A stretch of DNA of 64,000 bases from Eopsaltria australis. Lineage: Eukaryota; Chordata; Aves; Passeriformes; Petroicidae. The DNA is taken from assembly GCA_034509425.1 (NCBI GenBank), contig JAVTVJ010000048.1, positions 992,001 to 1,056,000 on the forward strand. The letters run 5' to 3'. Under the pieces are notes generated by a model. The model was not told where the DNA came from. It saw nothing but the letters and a program-made list of their open reading frames with translations, and did not search any database. Made by a program: the position numbers and the translations under genes. This document shows positions 34,449 through 45,017 of the stretch, in pieces (the stretch's first letter is position 1; each line of letters starts with the position of its first letter).

Positions 34449-34745
34449 GATCACAGAATATCCCGAGCTGGACGGGACACACGGGAATTATCCAATCCAA
34501 CTCCTGACCCTGCACAGGACGGTCCCAGAAATCCCATCCTGTGCCTGGCAGTGCTGTCCAAACCCTCCTGGAGCTCTGGCAGCTTTGGGAACATAACCAT
34601 TCCCCTGGTAGTACCCGACCACTCTCTGGGGGAAGAAACTTTTCCTGATATCCAACCTAAACCTTCCCTTTGTGCCATTCCCTCGGGTTCTGTCGCTGCC
34701 ACAGCAGACCGGAGCTGCCCCTCCGCTTCCCCTCGAGAGGAAGCT
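34449..34745 (-). mobile_element. CR1 LINE fragment, about 300 bp
   Basis: Complement of CR1: 'tcacagaatatcccgagctg', 'gtccaaaccctcctggagct', 'ctggcagctttgggaacata', 'tttcctgatatccaacctaa', 'accttccctttgtgccattc'. It belongs to the subfamily whose 3' end reads 'ccagctcgggatattctgtg', the same as the scrap at 421. An open frame across it (34149-34853, 234 codons) is not a gene. Confidence 0.95.
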
Positions 34746-34859
34746 GCCGGCAGTGATATTCAGGCTCTGTGTTTTGTGTCGGATGCCTTGAGCATCACCG
34801 TCCTCAAACGCCACCCCTCCTGCCAAACCCAGCAAGGATTTTTTTTTTCCTGATTCGTT

Positions 34860-35115
34860 TCTATTTGGTTACGAGCCGATCGTGGCATTTCCTAGCGGGG
34901 CTCGCCGAGCAGCACCACCCCCTTCCTCCCCTCTCGGATGTCCCGGGGCTGAAGGGGCTAATCCTTTACATTAACCAGCCCATTAACCATTGTGCCTGTG
35001 AAAACACCCAGCCTGTCACAATGACTCCTGGCTCTGCTCCCTGCTGCCCATCAACTTGATCGAAGATAATGTGTAAGGGGATAGCTCGGCCGCTGCGTGC
35101 TGTTGACACTGGGAA
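34860..35115. promoter_or_regulatory. Candidate conserved non-coding element
   Basis: Unique block with scattered CpGs (GAGCCGATCG near 34874, CTCGCCGAGC near 34899), a TAATCC core near 34958, the pair ATTAACCAG/ATTAACCA near 34972 and 34983, and a CACAATG SOX-type core near 35016. No repeats. It appears regulatory in texture; conservation is unknown. Confidence 0.27.
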
Positions 35116-35309
35116 GAAAGATCCCGGGGCTGAAGTGCCACTCAGGTTACAGATGAGCTGGAAAATCCACCCACTCCTGAGAGTGGTGACAGCTTTGTAT
35201 ACAAACTCCTGCTGCCCGCGATACCGCAGGGGCTGCGGCTCTGCAAGGGCTTGACAGGCAGGACTTGGAGGGAGCCAGCAGGGACAGGGGCCGGGGGATG
35301 CTGCTGGAG

Positions 35310-36117
35310 GTCAGCTGGGTCAGCCCCTTTTAGACCCTGGTGTTGGAGTGTGAGTGGAACAAGTTGTCGGCTTAAGAGAAATCAAACACGGGGATCTGCT
35401 CACTTTCCTTTTCGGGCTGGGCAGCACAAGTGGAGGGGTTGGATGAACAATGTTGTGGTGGCCATGAGCTGCTCTTGCAAACGCTCCAGGCTGTGGTGGA
35501 TAATTCCCAAAAGCCATCCCAATCTGCTGCCAGAATTTTGGCATCCCAGCTACGGCATCAGGGCCAGCAGTGTCCCATCCAGGAGCCCTGCCTTGTCCTC
35601 CCACTCTGACACCAGCACGCTGCACTCCACTGCTTCCTCTCACACCAGGAGTTTTATAAATGCTTCAAGGCAAAACTTCAATATTAACTTTCCTTTTAAC
35701 CTTGCCAGCTATGTCAGCTGGGTCCTCTCTTTTTAAACCTTGATGCTGGAGCGTGAGTGGAGCAAGTTACCAGTTTGACAGAACTCAATCAGGGGGATCT
35801 GCTCACCCTCCTTTTTGGGCAGGGCAGATGGAGGAGCTGGGTGCACAGCAGCGCTGTGGTGGCCACGAGCTGCTCTTGCAAACAATCCAGGCTGTGGTGG
35901 ATAATTCCTAAAAGCCATCCCTGGGTTGTGTGACCCTCTGCTCCCAGAATTTTGGCATCCAACCCAAGGCATCAGGACCAGCATTGTCCCTCCCTGGGAC
36001 AAACCCTGCCTTGTCCTCTCACTCTGACACCAACACTCCACTGCTTCGCCTCACACCAGGAGTTTTACAAATGCTTTCAGGCAAGCCTTGAATATTAACT
36101 TTTTTTAACTTTGCCCC
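35310..36117. repeat. Tandem duplication, two copies of about 403 bp
   Basis: Copy 1 runs from about 35310 to 35712 and copy 2 from about 35713 to 36117; both begin GTCAGCTGGGTC. Shared landmarks include 'gctgctcttgcaaac', 'tccaggctgtggtggataat', 'ccagaattttggcatcc' and the terminal 'aatattaactt'. Copy 2 has a roughly 20-bp insertion after AAGCCATCCC. Divergence looks moderate, so the duplication is not recent. The unit matches no transposon family I recognise. Parallel minus-strand open frames occur in both copies and are probably incidental. Confidence 0.95.
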
Positions 36118-36129
36118 CCAAAAGTGTGT

Positions 36130-36345
36130 TTTTCTGATTTTTTTTTCCATGGGAAAAGGTTAAAAAGTCAGCTTCCAACCTGCGGTGGCTCAGCCCGAAG
36201 CAGAACATTTCAGTTTTATCAGCTGGCACGAAGGGATCTGTTTCAAATCATTTTTGACAGCATATTAAGCTGCATTTCTATCCCAGCTTGAAACTGGCTC
36301 GCCCATTGTCATTCCCTTTCTCTGGAAACAACTCGCTTTTCTCCC
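36130..36345. promoter_or_regulatory. Candidate conserved non-coding element
   Basis: Unique block directly after the tandem duplication, with TTTTTGACAGCATATTAAGC near 36253 (a TGACAG MEIS-type core beside a TTAA homeodomain-type core) and CCATTGTCATTCC near 36303 (ATTGT SOX core). No repeat and no coding character. Confidence 0.27.
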
Positions 36346-36850
36346 TCTGAACCCCAGGTGAAAGAACTGAGTGGGGGAATCACTGGGACGTGAACTCGGC
36401 TCAGAGGAGAAAAAAAGGGGCTTGGGTTTTCAGAATGTGGATCCAACAAAGGAGCAGTTTGATTTTTCACTTAATCTGAGAACAGCCAGGCTGGATAAAC
36501 TGAAATGAAACACTGCAGAAATCCTGCGTGTCCCTTACCTCGGACATTTATTCACCAGCAGGCAGGGACAGAATTCACTGTCGGCCCTGACACTCCATGG
36601 AACAGCAAGAATCTGGAATCAAGGCCTCTGAGTACTCCAGGATTTCCTAGGAAGGATGCAAGATGTTGGGCTTAGGGGCAGTTTTTAGAACGGAAGCTCA
36701 CAGAGGAGGATTATTCATTGAAGGATTATATATTGGAAAATTATTGAAATGGAAAAGAATTGACCTAAGCTGTCCTTGTATTTTTTCATGCACAGCCCTT
36801 CACTGCTGATGTGGCATGGAATGCAGCAAGAGAAAATTATCTCTGGTTTT
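36346..36850. other. Unique sequence, nothing identified
   Basis: About 500 bp with only a 77-codon minus-strand open frame that ends inside the neighbouring CR1 fragment. No family is recognised. Confidence 0.4.
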
Positions 36851-37012
36851 CCCAGAGAGGCTGCGGCTGCCACAGCCCTAGAAGTGTTCAAAGCCAGGTT
36901 AGACAGGACTTGGAGCAATCTGGGATAGTGGAAGGCGTCCCTGCCCATGGCAGGGGGGGAACGAGATGAGTTTTAAGGTCCTTTCCAATCCAAACCACTC
37001 CATAATCCCAAC
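36851..37012 (+). mobile_element. CR1 LINE 3' fragment
   Basis: Sense CR1: 'ccagagaggctgcggctgcc', 'agaagtgttcaaagccaggt', 'acttggagcaatctgggata', 'ccctgcccatggcagggggg', 'ggtcctttccaatccaaacc', 'actccataatcc'. All expected blocks of the last ~160 bp are present in order. Confidence 0.96.
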
Positions 37013-38753
37013 TCCAAGATTCAAAGAGTCTGGGGACTGTTGTGACTCCGAGTGTGGGAGGTGGGGACAGAATTTATGTTGAGATCTGAACTTCCTCCAA
37101 GGAAATAACTTCATATAATGAATACTCCCCTCAAAAATAAGGTTAAGTTCTTTTTTCAGTGGTTCATGTAGCAATCAAAGGGACTGATGGCAGATCTCTG
37201 ATTACCTAAGCCAAGATGTCTCTCTTTAGCTTGTCCTAACTTTCTGTCAGGAGCAGGAGCAGTGTTTCCCTGCTCCTGCCCCATCACCCATGAAGAGTTA
37301 ATGGGTTGTGCTGTGCTGTGATGCCAAACACTTCATTTCAGCAGTTTGGATGGGAACCAGCAGCTCAAGAGCACTTTAGAACCCAAGCTCAAACTTGCTG
37401 GTCCTGTTTCACCCTCAAAGCAAAGCTGGTTTTAGTGTTTCCTCTGTGTGTCCAGCCTAATAAAACCCTGCCTCTCCCCGTTCCAACAAGATTGTCTTTC
37501 CCCAGAGGGCAGAGATGGTGCAAACTCCATGAGGAAACACCTGGGAGGTGGTCAGCAACCAGAGCAAGGTGCACTCAGCTGATTTCAGCACCTTATTTCC
37601 CTCTTTAATGAGCTCGGAGGTGAATTAATCTCCTAGGATGAACTTCCTAAAGCCAGAATTGCCGGTGATATCTGCCCTTAATAATGGAAATAATAAAGGA
37701 AGGAATGCCAGGAGATCATCGGTGCTCGATCTCCCTGCCTGGGGATGCACTTTTGGGGAGTGAAGTGCTGATAAATCTCTTTTCTTGCCCTAGGGAGGAA
37801 AACAGACCCTGGTCAGTCTGTTAATATTTGTTTTATCACTTTATAGATTTATAATTCTGTTCACTAAGGACATTACATGGATAGGTGATAACAGCGATTC
37901 AGCTTTGGAGACCTCAGTGAGAAAGGTTTGGATGAGGAAGATACTGAGAGAGAGAGATTTGGAAAAATAAAATAACACAGAAAGCAGCAGCACTGCATTA
38001 CAAGCACTTCATGCTAGAATCTGCAGAAACATGGAGACTTCTGTTTTATACATGCAGGAATTCGACTTTATTTTTGTTCACTTCTCTTCCTTTAACAAGG
38101 AATCCTGAGTTGAACTCCTTGCCTGCTTACAGCACTCTGCCTTTGGCTGGCTCCCCCAGGCTTTTCCCTTAAACCCTGGACTGAAGTGTTTAATCCCCTG
38201 GACGGGAGTTGGGGAAGCTCTGGAGCAGCCCGTTCATTCCCAGCCCACGCGGGCTCCGTTTCCCCCGGCGGGGTCGAGCCGTGTGCTCCCGCATTCCTTT
38301 GGTCACAGGGGCGTAGGAAACCATCCCACTGCTCCACTTATATAAGGAAATGCCCTGGCAGAGCCAGCCTTGGTTTTGTCACTCAGCTTCGATGCCTCCT
38401 CTCTCCTCCTCCCCTTGTTGTGCTGCTCGTGAAAGCACCCATGAGGCCACCACAGGAATCGTTAATCCAGCAAGGTGGGGAGGTCTCCATGCAACTGTTG
38501 CTGACCTGGGTTTTCAGCAGAGGTTTACAGGGCTTTTCTAGTCTGGGCTTTCCCCTCCCGGGCTTGGGCTCAGTGCTGGTGGACACAGGACAGGACTTGG
38601 CCCGACAAAATGTAGGAATTGGTGGTTCCAGTAACCACTGGCTCCAAGTGAAGACAGAGAGCCAGGAGGGGAGGCATCGGGGTGAGGGAGGAATTTCCAC
38701 CACAGCGTGGTGTTGGCTTTGTGATTCAATACAATCAACATGTGAGGATTTTA
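37013..38753. other. Unique sequence with a small CpG cluster
   Basis: An enhancer-like AT-rich segment lies at about 37600-37760 (GAATTAATCTCC, CTTAATAATGG). A CpG cluster at about 38245-38300 has roughly eight CpGs in 60 bp. No gene was recognised. Confidence 0.35.
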
Positions 38754-39152
38754 TTTCTCCTCCTTCTCCTTCTCCTTCTCCTTCTCCTCCTTCTCCTTCT
38801 CCTTCTCCTTCTCCTTCTCCTTCTCCTTCTCCTTCTCCTTCTCCTTCTCCTTCTCCTTCTCCTTCTCCTTCTCCTTCTCCTCCTTGTCCTTCTCTTGTTC
38901 TTCTCCTTCTTCTCCTTCTTCTCCTTCTTCTTCTCCTTTTCTCCTTCTTCTCCCTCTCCTTCTCTTTCTTCTCCCCCTCTTTCTTCTCCTTCTTCTCCTT
39001 CTCTCCTTTTTCTCTGTATTCTCCTTCTCTTTCTTCTCCTTTTTCTCCTTCTCTCCTTTCTCTCTGTATTCTCCTTCTCTTTCTTCTCCTTTTTCCCCCT
39101 CTCTTTTTTGTCCTTCTCCTCATTCTCCTTCCCCTTCTCCTTCTTTTCCTGT
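38754..39152. repeat. (TTCTCC)n polypyrimidine tract, about 400 bp
   Basis: The left 130 bp are almost perfect CTTCTC hexamers; the right 270 bp are degenerate TTCTTC/TCTCC/CTTTTT units with two near-identical sub-blocks containing 'ctctctgtattctccttctc' near 39010 and 39060. There are no purine interruptions longer than a few bases. It explains the spurious 379-codon plus and 353-codon minus open frames. Confidence 0.97.
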
Positions 39153-40514
39153 CTTGGATAAAAATGGACGTGATCTCCCTACAACAGAGAGCAAGATTCC
39201 TCCACAGATGCAAGAGCAAACCTGCCACAGCAGGAAAAACCTCAGGGACATCCTTTATGGTGGTTATGAGCTCAGGATGGCTCAAAAACACATCCCACTT
39301 GCACATTAGAGCCAGAAAAACATGAGTTTGAGGAACAGGTAGGATATTTTTCCTCCAAAGCCAAGTTGCTGATGGTGGATGTGTTTGGAAAAGCTGTGGA
39401 AAAGCTGTAACCCCACAAATTCCTTTGATTTTTCCATACTCCAAGGAGTTGGAGCTCTGGAGTAGCTTACACCATCCAGGACGTTACCTCATGGTGTGGT
39501 GGCTTTCCAGAACAGCCAGGTTTACTTTTCTCCCATTGTCATCACTCGTGGCTGGCACTTCCTGAGGAGGCAGCTCTGCGATGAAAATAGGGTTGGTATT
39601 TTGAAATATTTTTTCTTCACTTACAGAAAAAAAAAAAAAAGCTGTGTCTGGAGCAGGCTGCATTCTGCAAACGTATGTGAGTGTCTGAGCATATGCAAAT
39701 GTAGCATTTTGTGGGATGGAAGCATTCTGGGTTAACCTTTGTGAGAAAACAGAATTACCAATTTTCATGTTGTCGTGACTTTCCATTTTGAGGACTGTGT
39801 TCTATGCTGTAAAAGCCATCATAATTCCTTAAATTACTACGACAGGCTTTATCTGTTTCATACATGTGAAAGCTTTCTATTTAATCCACATTTTTATTGT
39901 GCCCTCTCCCCTCAAAAAATCATTTTCAGGTTATTTTCATTTTGCCAACGGTGATTTTCTTCTCGAATATTCTGAATTATTTCAGAGAAGTTCGCATTTT
40001 TATGCAGACTTTAGAATGTCTCGGGTGCAGACAAGGAAGAGAAATTAGCACGGATGTCAGGAGTGTGGGGCTGTGACTGGAGGTGTCTGGTGGGCACAGG
40101 AAAGGCATCAGGAATGGGGTGGGAAGGCAAAAAAGGATTCCCGGTGCATGAGGATGCCGGAAGGGAGGTGAAGATCATCTGCAATGTAGATGTGCAGGTC
40201 TGGGCAGGACACCCCATTTATAATGAAACATTTTCATCATCATCAGGGAATGAATCGATACAAAGAGGGGTGAAATTCATCCCTCAAAATAGGCCAATAA
40301 AAAATGGATAAACACTAGAAAAGACAGGGAATCTGAAGTTGGAGTCTGTCATGCATCTAGAGCCATCTCACTGGGAGGATTCCCTGTGCTCACTGTCCTT
40401 AAACTCGTCCCAGGAGAGGTTCCACATCCCTTACGATCTCCCGAGACACTGCAGGAAATAAATCCTTTATCCAGACCAGCAGATGCAGGAGAACAGCTCT
40501 GAATAACATCACTG
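39153..40514. other. Unique sequence, nothing identified
   Basis: About 1.4 kb with only short overlapping frames and an A-run near 39627. Confidence 0.4.
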
Positions 40515-40650
40515 ATCATGGAATTCCAGGGTTTAAATTGGAAGGGACCTTAAAACTCAACTTGTTCCACCCAGGGACAATTTCCACTATCCCAGGTTGC
40601 TCCAAGCCCCGTCCAGCCTGGCCTTGGACACTTCCAGGGATGGGGAATGA
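40515..40650 (-). mobile_element. CR1 LINE 3' fragment
   Basis: Complement of CR1: 'aattggaagggaccttaaaa', 'ccactatcccaggttgctcc', 'aagccccgtccagcctggcc', 'ttggacacttccagggatgg'. About 135 bp from the terminal untranslated part. Confidence 0.95.
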
Positions 40651-41499
40651 TGACTGAGGAATTACTGGTTACTCGTTTCACTGACAATTTCCCTCTGAGA
40701 CGCTTAAGCAAGGGCCTTTGCCAACAAATAAAATCCCATCCAACGTCTTCTATTACTCCTCATGAGAAGAGACTTTGACCACGAAATCCATAAAAAGTGA
40801 CATTATGGGCCTGATCGGTGACTGGTACAAATTGAAACCTCCAGGGAGATGCTGATTCACTCCAAGCTGGGGATACATGACTCTGTTTTCTGTGTGGAAA
40901 ATTAGACAAGCAATGTACGGGAAGGCTCAGCCTGGAATTTCCCGTCTGGAAATGCCATCTGGGAAAGGTACGGTGGCACCTAATTCAGTGGCTAATCACA
41001 GCCACACGGTGATGACCACAGGGAAAAAGATGTCCTTCCCTCTCCAAGGATCTTCTGTCGTCCTCAGACTGCTGCTGTCTCGAGAGGAAAATGACTGTGA
41101 AAGAAAACATTCCCGGATCCACCTCTGTGCCTGCCTTTTCAGGTAAATAAGGATCTCCCCATTTCCCATCCGCAGCAGAGTCCCGAATCATTCCAAGCAG
41201 TGGAAACTGTGCTTGTTTTTTTACCACCTCTCCCCAGAAACGCTCGCAAATCCCGATTTCCCAAAGTGCCGCGGCCGTGATCCTGGATTGCGGCAGCGCT
41301 AAGCCTCCTGTTGCTCTCAGCACCTGACTGCGAGCCCCGGCAGCCAGAGAGAGCTTTGCCCTGGCTCCAGAGCCCAGCACAGCCCGAGCTGGGGCTCAGC
41401 AGTGACAGGGCCCTCCTAGCATCCCCTTCCCTACCCTCTGAGCTCCGCTGGCACAGGATTTGCCTCCTTCCCTGCCAGCAGCAATGTACAGGCTTGCAC
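40651..41499. other. Unique sequence, GC-richer near 41270-41400
   Basis: Nothing is recognised. A small CpG cluster (GTGCCGCGGCCGTG near 41266) is present. Confidence 0.35.
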
Positions 41500-42070
41500 C
41501 GTCCTGCCGTGAGCTATCCCGTAAACAACAACAAAATGAGCTTATGGCTTTAAGCCTCCCAATGAAATAAGAAGCTAATTTGCCCCATCACAGTGCTTGC
41601 CATCTGTAAGAATTAGTCCCAGGGGGAAATGAATAGAGCCATTATTCCTCCCGGGCTCTTGGCTGTGTAATTCCTCCAGTGGTGAAACAGTAGACAGCGA
41701 GAGGAAAAACATAATACTTGTGTGACCAGGCTGCCATTGGCTAAAGGAGTTGTGTGTATCTTGTTCGTGAAATGAAGAGTCGGGCAGGCAGCTTAAGGGG
41801 TGACAGACCTCGCTGTCCCCAATGCTTCTTAGGCACCAAGTAATTAAAACACTGTGTGGAGAGGATAACAGGGCCAGGGGACGAGCTAAAGGTGCATTTA
41901 TTGATGGCTGGGGCTTGGGAATGGCTCCGCTGCCAACCATGGAAAATATCGGCCTCGGATTGTAATTGTATTTAGGCTCCCTCTGAAAATTTGTCACTCC
42001 CTTTCTGTGCTCTCCTTTGGTTGGGGATGATGTTAAAAGGGAATTGTGACAGCCCCTTAACCCTCGCGGG
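41500..42070. promoter_or_regulatory. Candidate conserved non-coding element
   Basis: The most enhancer-like block of the window by eye. It is repeat-free, with mixed AT/GC composition and many recognisable cores: AGTAATTAAAAC near 41839 and other TAAT cores, TGACAG MEIS-type cores near 41801 and 42046, a CCATTGGCTA inverted CCAAT box near 41733, TTTATTGATGGC near 41897 and GATTGTAATTG near 41958. The overlapping 166-codon minus frame (41575-42075) resembles no family and is most likely incidental. Confidence 0.33.
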
Positions 42071-42426
42071 TTCATCCGAGCGGCTCTTGCCAGGGGAGGT
42101 TGGATTCTTCCCTGCTGGAAGCTGGCCTGATTCCTGTTTTAGACTATGTGAGGATGTGGCCTCTAATTTTTCAGCCGAGCCAAACCCAAGCCATGAAGCA
42201 AAAGGTTCACAAGGATTTTCCAGCCTTAAGTAGAAGTTGCTTTATCTGAGGGGAATGAACGAGGAGGAACACGAGCACCAGGAGCAGGAGAGCAGAGGGG
42301 GACTCCTGGCCAGGGGGAAAAACGGTGTTGGGGGAAAAAATGGATGCTGTGCCTGAACACAACCAAATAACTGCTGTCTCCTAGAAAAGTCAGTGTTATA
42401 TCCGGGAGAGCTTCTGGGAACTCATC

Positions 42427-42528
42427 TGAGCTCAAACCTTGCTGTCCAAATGAATGGAAATTCTTCATTCCTGATGCTGAGCTCAAATCTTGCTGTCCAA
42501 AACAGTGGAAACACCTTTATTCCTGATG
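42427..42528. repeat. Direct repeat, 2 copies of about 51 bp
   Basis: Two units start TGAGCTCAAA(C/T)CTTGCTGTCC at 42427 and 42478 and each ends in ATTCCTGATG. They are roughly 80 percent identical by eye. Confidence 0.9.
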
Positions 42529-43125
42529 TCTGTGTCAAGGAGTGAGGCACAGTCACAGGAACTCCTGACATGTGTGGAAGATCTGCTTAATGCCACACAA
42601 GAATCCCAGCTCAGGGACTTTCCCCCAAAACCACTTGGTTTTCCTTTGTCCCATTTATTTTGGTGCTTTTTGTGCTTTGCCAATGTAGAAATAAATGAGT
42701 CTGCTCATGACAGGACCTCCCTGGTTTGGATCAGACACACCAATTTTGCATCCAAAATGGAGAATCTTGGAGTCTGTAGTGAAAAAAAAGCATCATGGGA
42801 CTGTCACCCTTTCAGCTGAGGGAAAGGCTGCTCTAGTAGGAGGGAGGGAGTCAAATTTGAGGACTTAGTAAGTGATTCCACATGATAAGCAGCTTTTCTT
42901 GTGCAGCCCAGCACCATTCCGTGCAGGCACTGGCTCCTGCCAACTTTTTGCTGCTGACACGACTTTCATAATTTTTGATTTGTTTTTCTGCCTAGAGGCA
43001 GAATAATGGAGGAAATAATGTCTCCATTGATGCTGCTGACCTGCCCTAATACTTTTGTTTGCTCTTTTCCTTGATGTTCTGTGTGGCTTTATAGTTTATT
43101 CAGTGCTATAGCTGGAATTGTCCTT
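42529..43125. other. Unique sequence, nothing identified
   Basis: A 109-codon plus-strand open frame begins at 42490 inside the repeat and shows no family resemblance. Confidence 0.35.
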
Positions 43126-43210
43126 TTCCCTTCCCTTCCCTTCCCTTCCCTTCCCTTCCCTTCCCTTCCCTTCCCTTCCCTTCCCTTCCCTTCCCTTCCC
43201 TTCCCTTCCC
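43126..43210. repeat. (TTCCC)17 pentanucleotide array
   Basis: Seventeen uninterrupted TTCCC units. The complementary strand reads (GGGAA)17, so every four consecutive units satisfy G3N2G3N2G3N2G3, a tight-loop G-quadruplex pattern. The perfect purity suggests recent expansion or ongoing length change. Confidence 0.99.
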
Positions 43211-43969
43211 TCCAGCCTTCAGAGCACCTTCATGGCCCTCAAATTGATGACTCACAGCACATTTTGACAATTCCTTTTTCACCTTTGCTCGTGAAATAGA
43301 TATTTTGAATCTCGCTGAAAACAGATCTGCAGAGCTACAGCCTCAAAGAAAAGTGGTTTTTAGGTTTGGGTCTAAACGACCTGAGAATCCAAATCTTTTC
43401 CTGTTGCAAAGATCAGGAGTGGAAATTCCTTCGAAGCAGAAAAGGCTTCTGAGGCATGGCAGGTTCCAGAGGGTTTCCATGCCCAACAGCTGCCTTGGAT
43501 CTCCGTGTCCAGGAGGTGAGGTGGTGGAGTTCCGCACGAATGGTCTGGACAGGGAAAGAGCTGATTTCACATCTCCTCCAAGACCAGCAACTCCCACAGC
43601 TTTAGCTCCTAAAAAAAGAAGCCTTAACCAAACTAATTGCTTATCACATTGGGAGCTGGCAAGGGCTGTTTGGGGTGAAGCGAACATTTGATGTCGAGAA
43701 AGAAAAAGTATTGTGTTACTGACTCAAGAAAAACACTTTGCAGCCAATTTGCACAGTTTGAGCTCGTTTCCATGGAGCTCCTGCAGGAGTGGGAGTAGAT
43801 AGGAACTTGCTGTGGGATTTGCAAGCGCTGGAGCCCTGAGGTCTCTTTCTCCATCCACCCCACAGACCCGTCCAGCTATGAACTGCACAGGCATGGCTTA
43901 GCAGAGCCACGAACGGTGAGCCAAGGGTTTACTGGGCAGGGCCCAGGACAAAGCAGGGATTTCAGGAGA
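43211..43969. other. Unique sequence, unassigned frames
   Basis: Two overlapping open frames of 128 and 114 codons on opposite strands cover the same 400 bp (43305-43691). Neither resembles a known protein. Confidence 0.35.
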
Positions 43970-44259
43970 GGCAGCACCGGGCGCGTCGATTCTGTGCTCG
44001 CAGCGAAACCCCACGAATTCACACACACACACGCAGTGGAAAAACGGAGGCTGGATTGCTCCGAGCTGCCATGACATTAACAAGATGGCTCCCCCCAAAC
44101 CTGTGACCCAAACTCAGATGTTCCAACTGGGAATATCACGGCACAGAACATTACGTCAGCCCCACGCAGTTCCCCGACAGCGGCTCTGCCTTTCCGCTCG
44201 GCGCTATATATTCCTGCCTTTCATCTCCTGGAGAGTTACCAGCACTGCCTGTTCTAGGC
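43970..44259 (+). promoter_or_regulatory. Candidate CpG-enriched TATA/CRE promoter
   Basis: Counting by eye, about 19 CpGs fall between 43972 and 44210, far above the neighbouring sequence. In order on the plus strand are a YY1-like AAGATGGC at 44082-44089, a CRE-like TTACGTCA at 44151-44158 and a GC-flanked TATA element TATATATT at 44205-44212. The 47-bp spacing from CRE to TATA fits a classical inducible vertebrate core promoter and would place a start near 44235. A short CA run lies at about 44020. No gene is recognised downstream. An enhancer or a chance cluster are the alternatives. Confidence 0.35.
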
Positions 44260-44388
44260 ATGGAAATCTGCCTCCGGATCCTGCAGCCAGTTCACACATC
44301 CCACAGAACACTTGTGCTCACATGGGTGGACAGCATCATAGGTCAAGGGAGTGTGGCTTGTGTTGCCTTCTCCGTGCCAACCTGCTGA
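44260..44388 (+). other. Short open frame downstream of the promoter-like block (42 codons)
   Basis: The first ATG after the predicted start lies at 44260 in a strong context (G at -3 and G at +4) and opens 42 codons to a TGA at 44386-44388. The palindrome begins on the next base. The peptide is unrecognised and short enough to be chance. It is listed only because of its position. Confidence 0.12.
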
Positions 44389-44451
44389 GGTGATGGTGAC
44401 CTTCTCCTGTCCCTGGACCGGGTCCAAGGATGTGAGAAGGTCACCACCACC
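44389..44451. repeat. 63-bp near-perfect palindrome
   Basis: Left arm 44389-44419 and right arm 44421-44451 are reverse complements at 26 of 31 positions by direct comparison, with a single central base at 44420. The outer 18 bp pair with one mismatch and the innermost part (GGACC/GGTCC) pairs fully. It could extrude as a cruciform or fold as a long RNA hairpin. Confidence 0.93.
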
Positions 44452-45017
44452 GGGGTAATGGGAGGAACAGGAGGCTGAGGCAAGTGAAAGCTTGGTGTGG
44501 AGAAATCTTCCCGTAGCAGTGGAGAAATTCAGTTAGAACAGCAGAAATGTCCCCAGAGATGTGACGTAGGCAGGGTTGTACTGCTGGTGTTATTTAAAAT
44601 GGGATTGGTCCCAGTGCGCAGAATCCTAAGGTTGGTGGGGTCAGAGAAAGGGAAATTTGTCCCAGCCCTTTGGAGGGATGAGATCCACGCTGGAGAAGGT
44701 CTCACCCTGCTCTGTAGGAGATTCCAGATGGATGGGTGGGTGCATCCACCCCAAATGTCTCAGGATCAGTGTCCAGGGTTACGTCACTGTGGAGTGACAG
44801 ATTTGCTTTATCTCAGACCCCATTTTGACAAGCCACTGCCAAACTGAATAGGACCCAGCAACCACATTTAGGTTCAAAATGTGGCATAAAATGCTTGGCT
44901 GAACCAGGACCTGGATCTCTTGAATCAATATGCACGTGCTGGTTGTGGTGGCTCTTAGGTCTGGATGCAAACACTGGGAATTCCTGTTTACAACTGATGG
45001 TCTTTACACCTACCCCG

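Noticed and set aside
34149..34853. 234-codon plus-strand frame
   Set aside because: More than a third lies antisense within a CR1 fragment, the rest is in a GC-rich patch with competing frames, and no family is recognised.
38186..39325. 379-codon plus-strand and 353-codon minus-strand open frames
   Set aside because: Both owe their length to the stop-free TTCTCC/GGAGAA tract. The products are low-complexity Ser-Pro/Leu or Gly-Glu/Arg-Lys runs and the flanks show no conserved domain.
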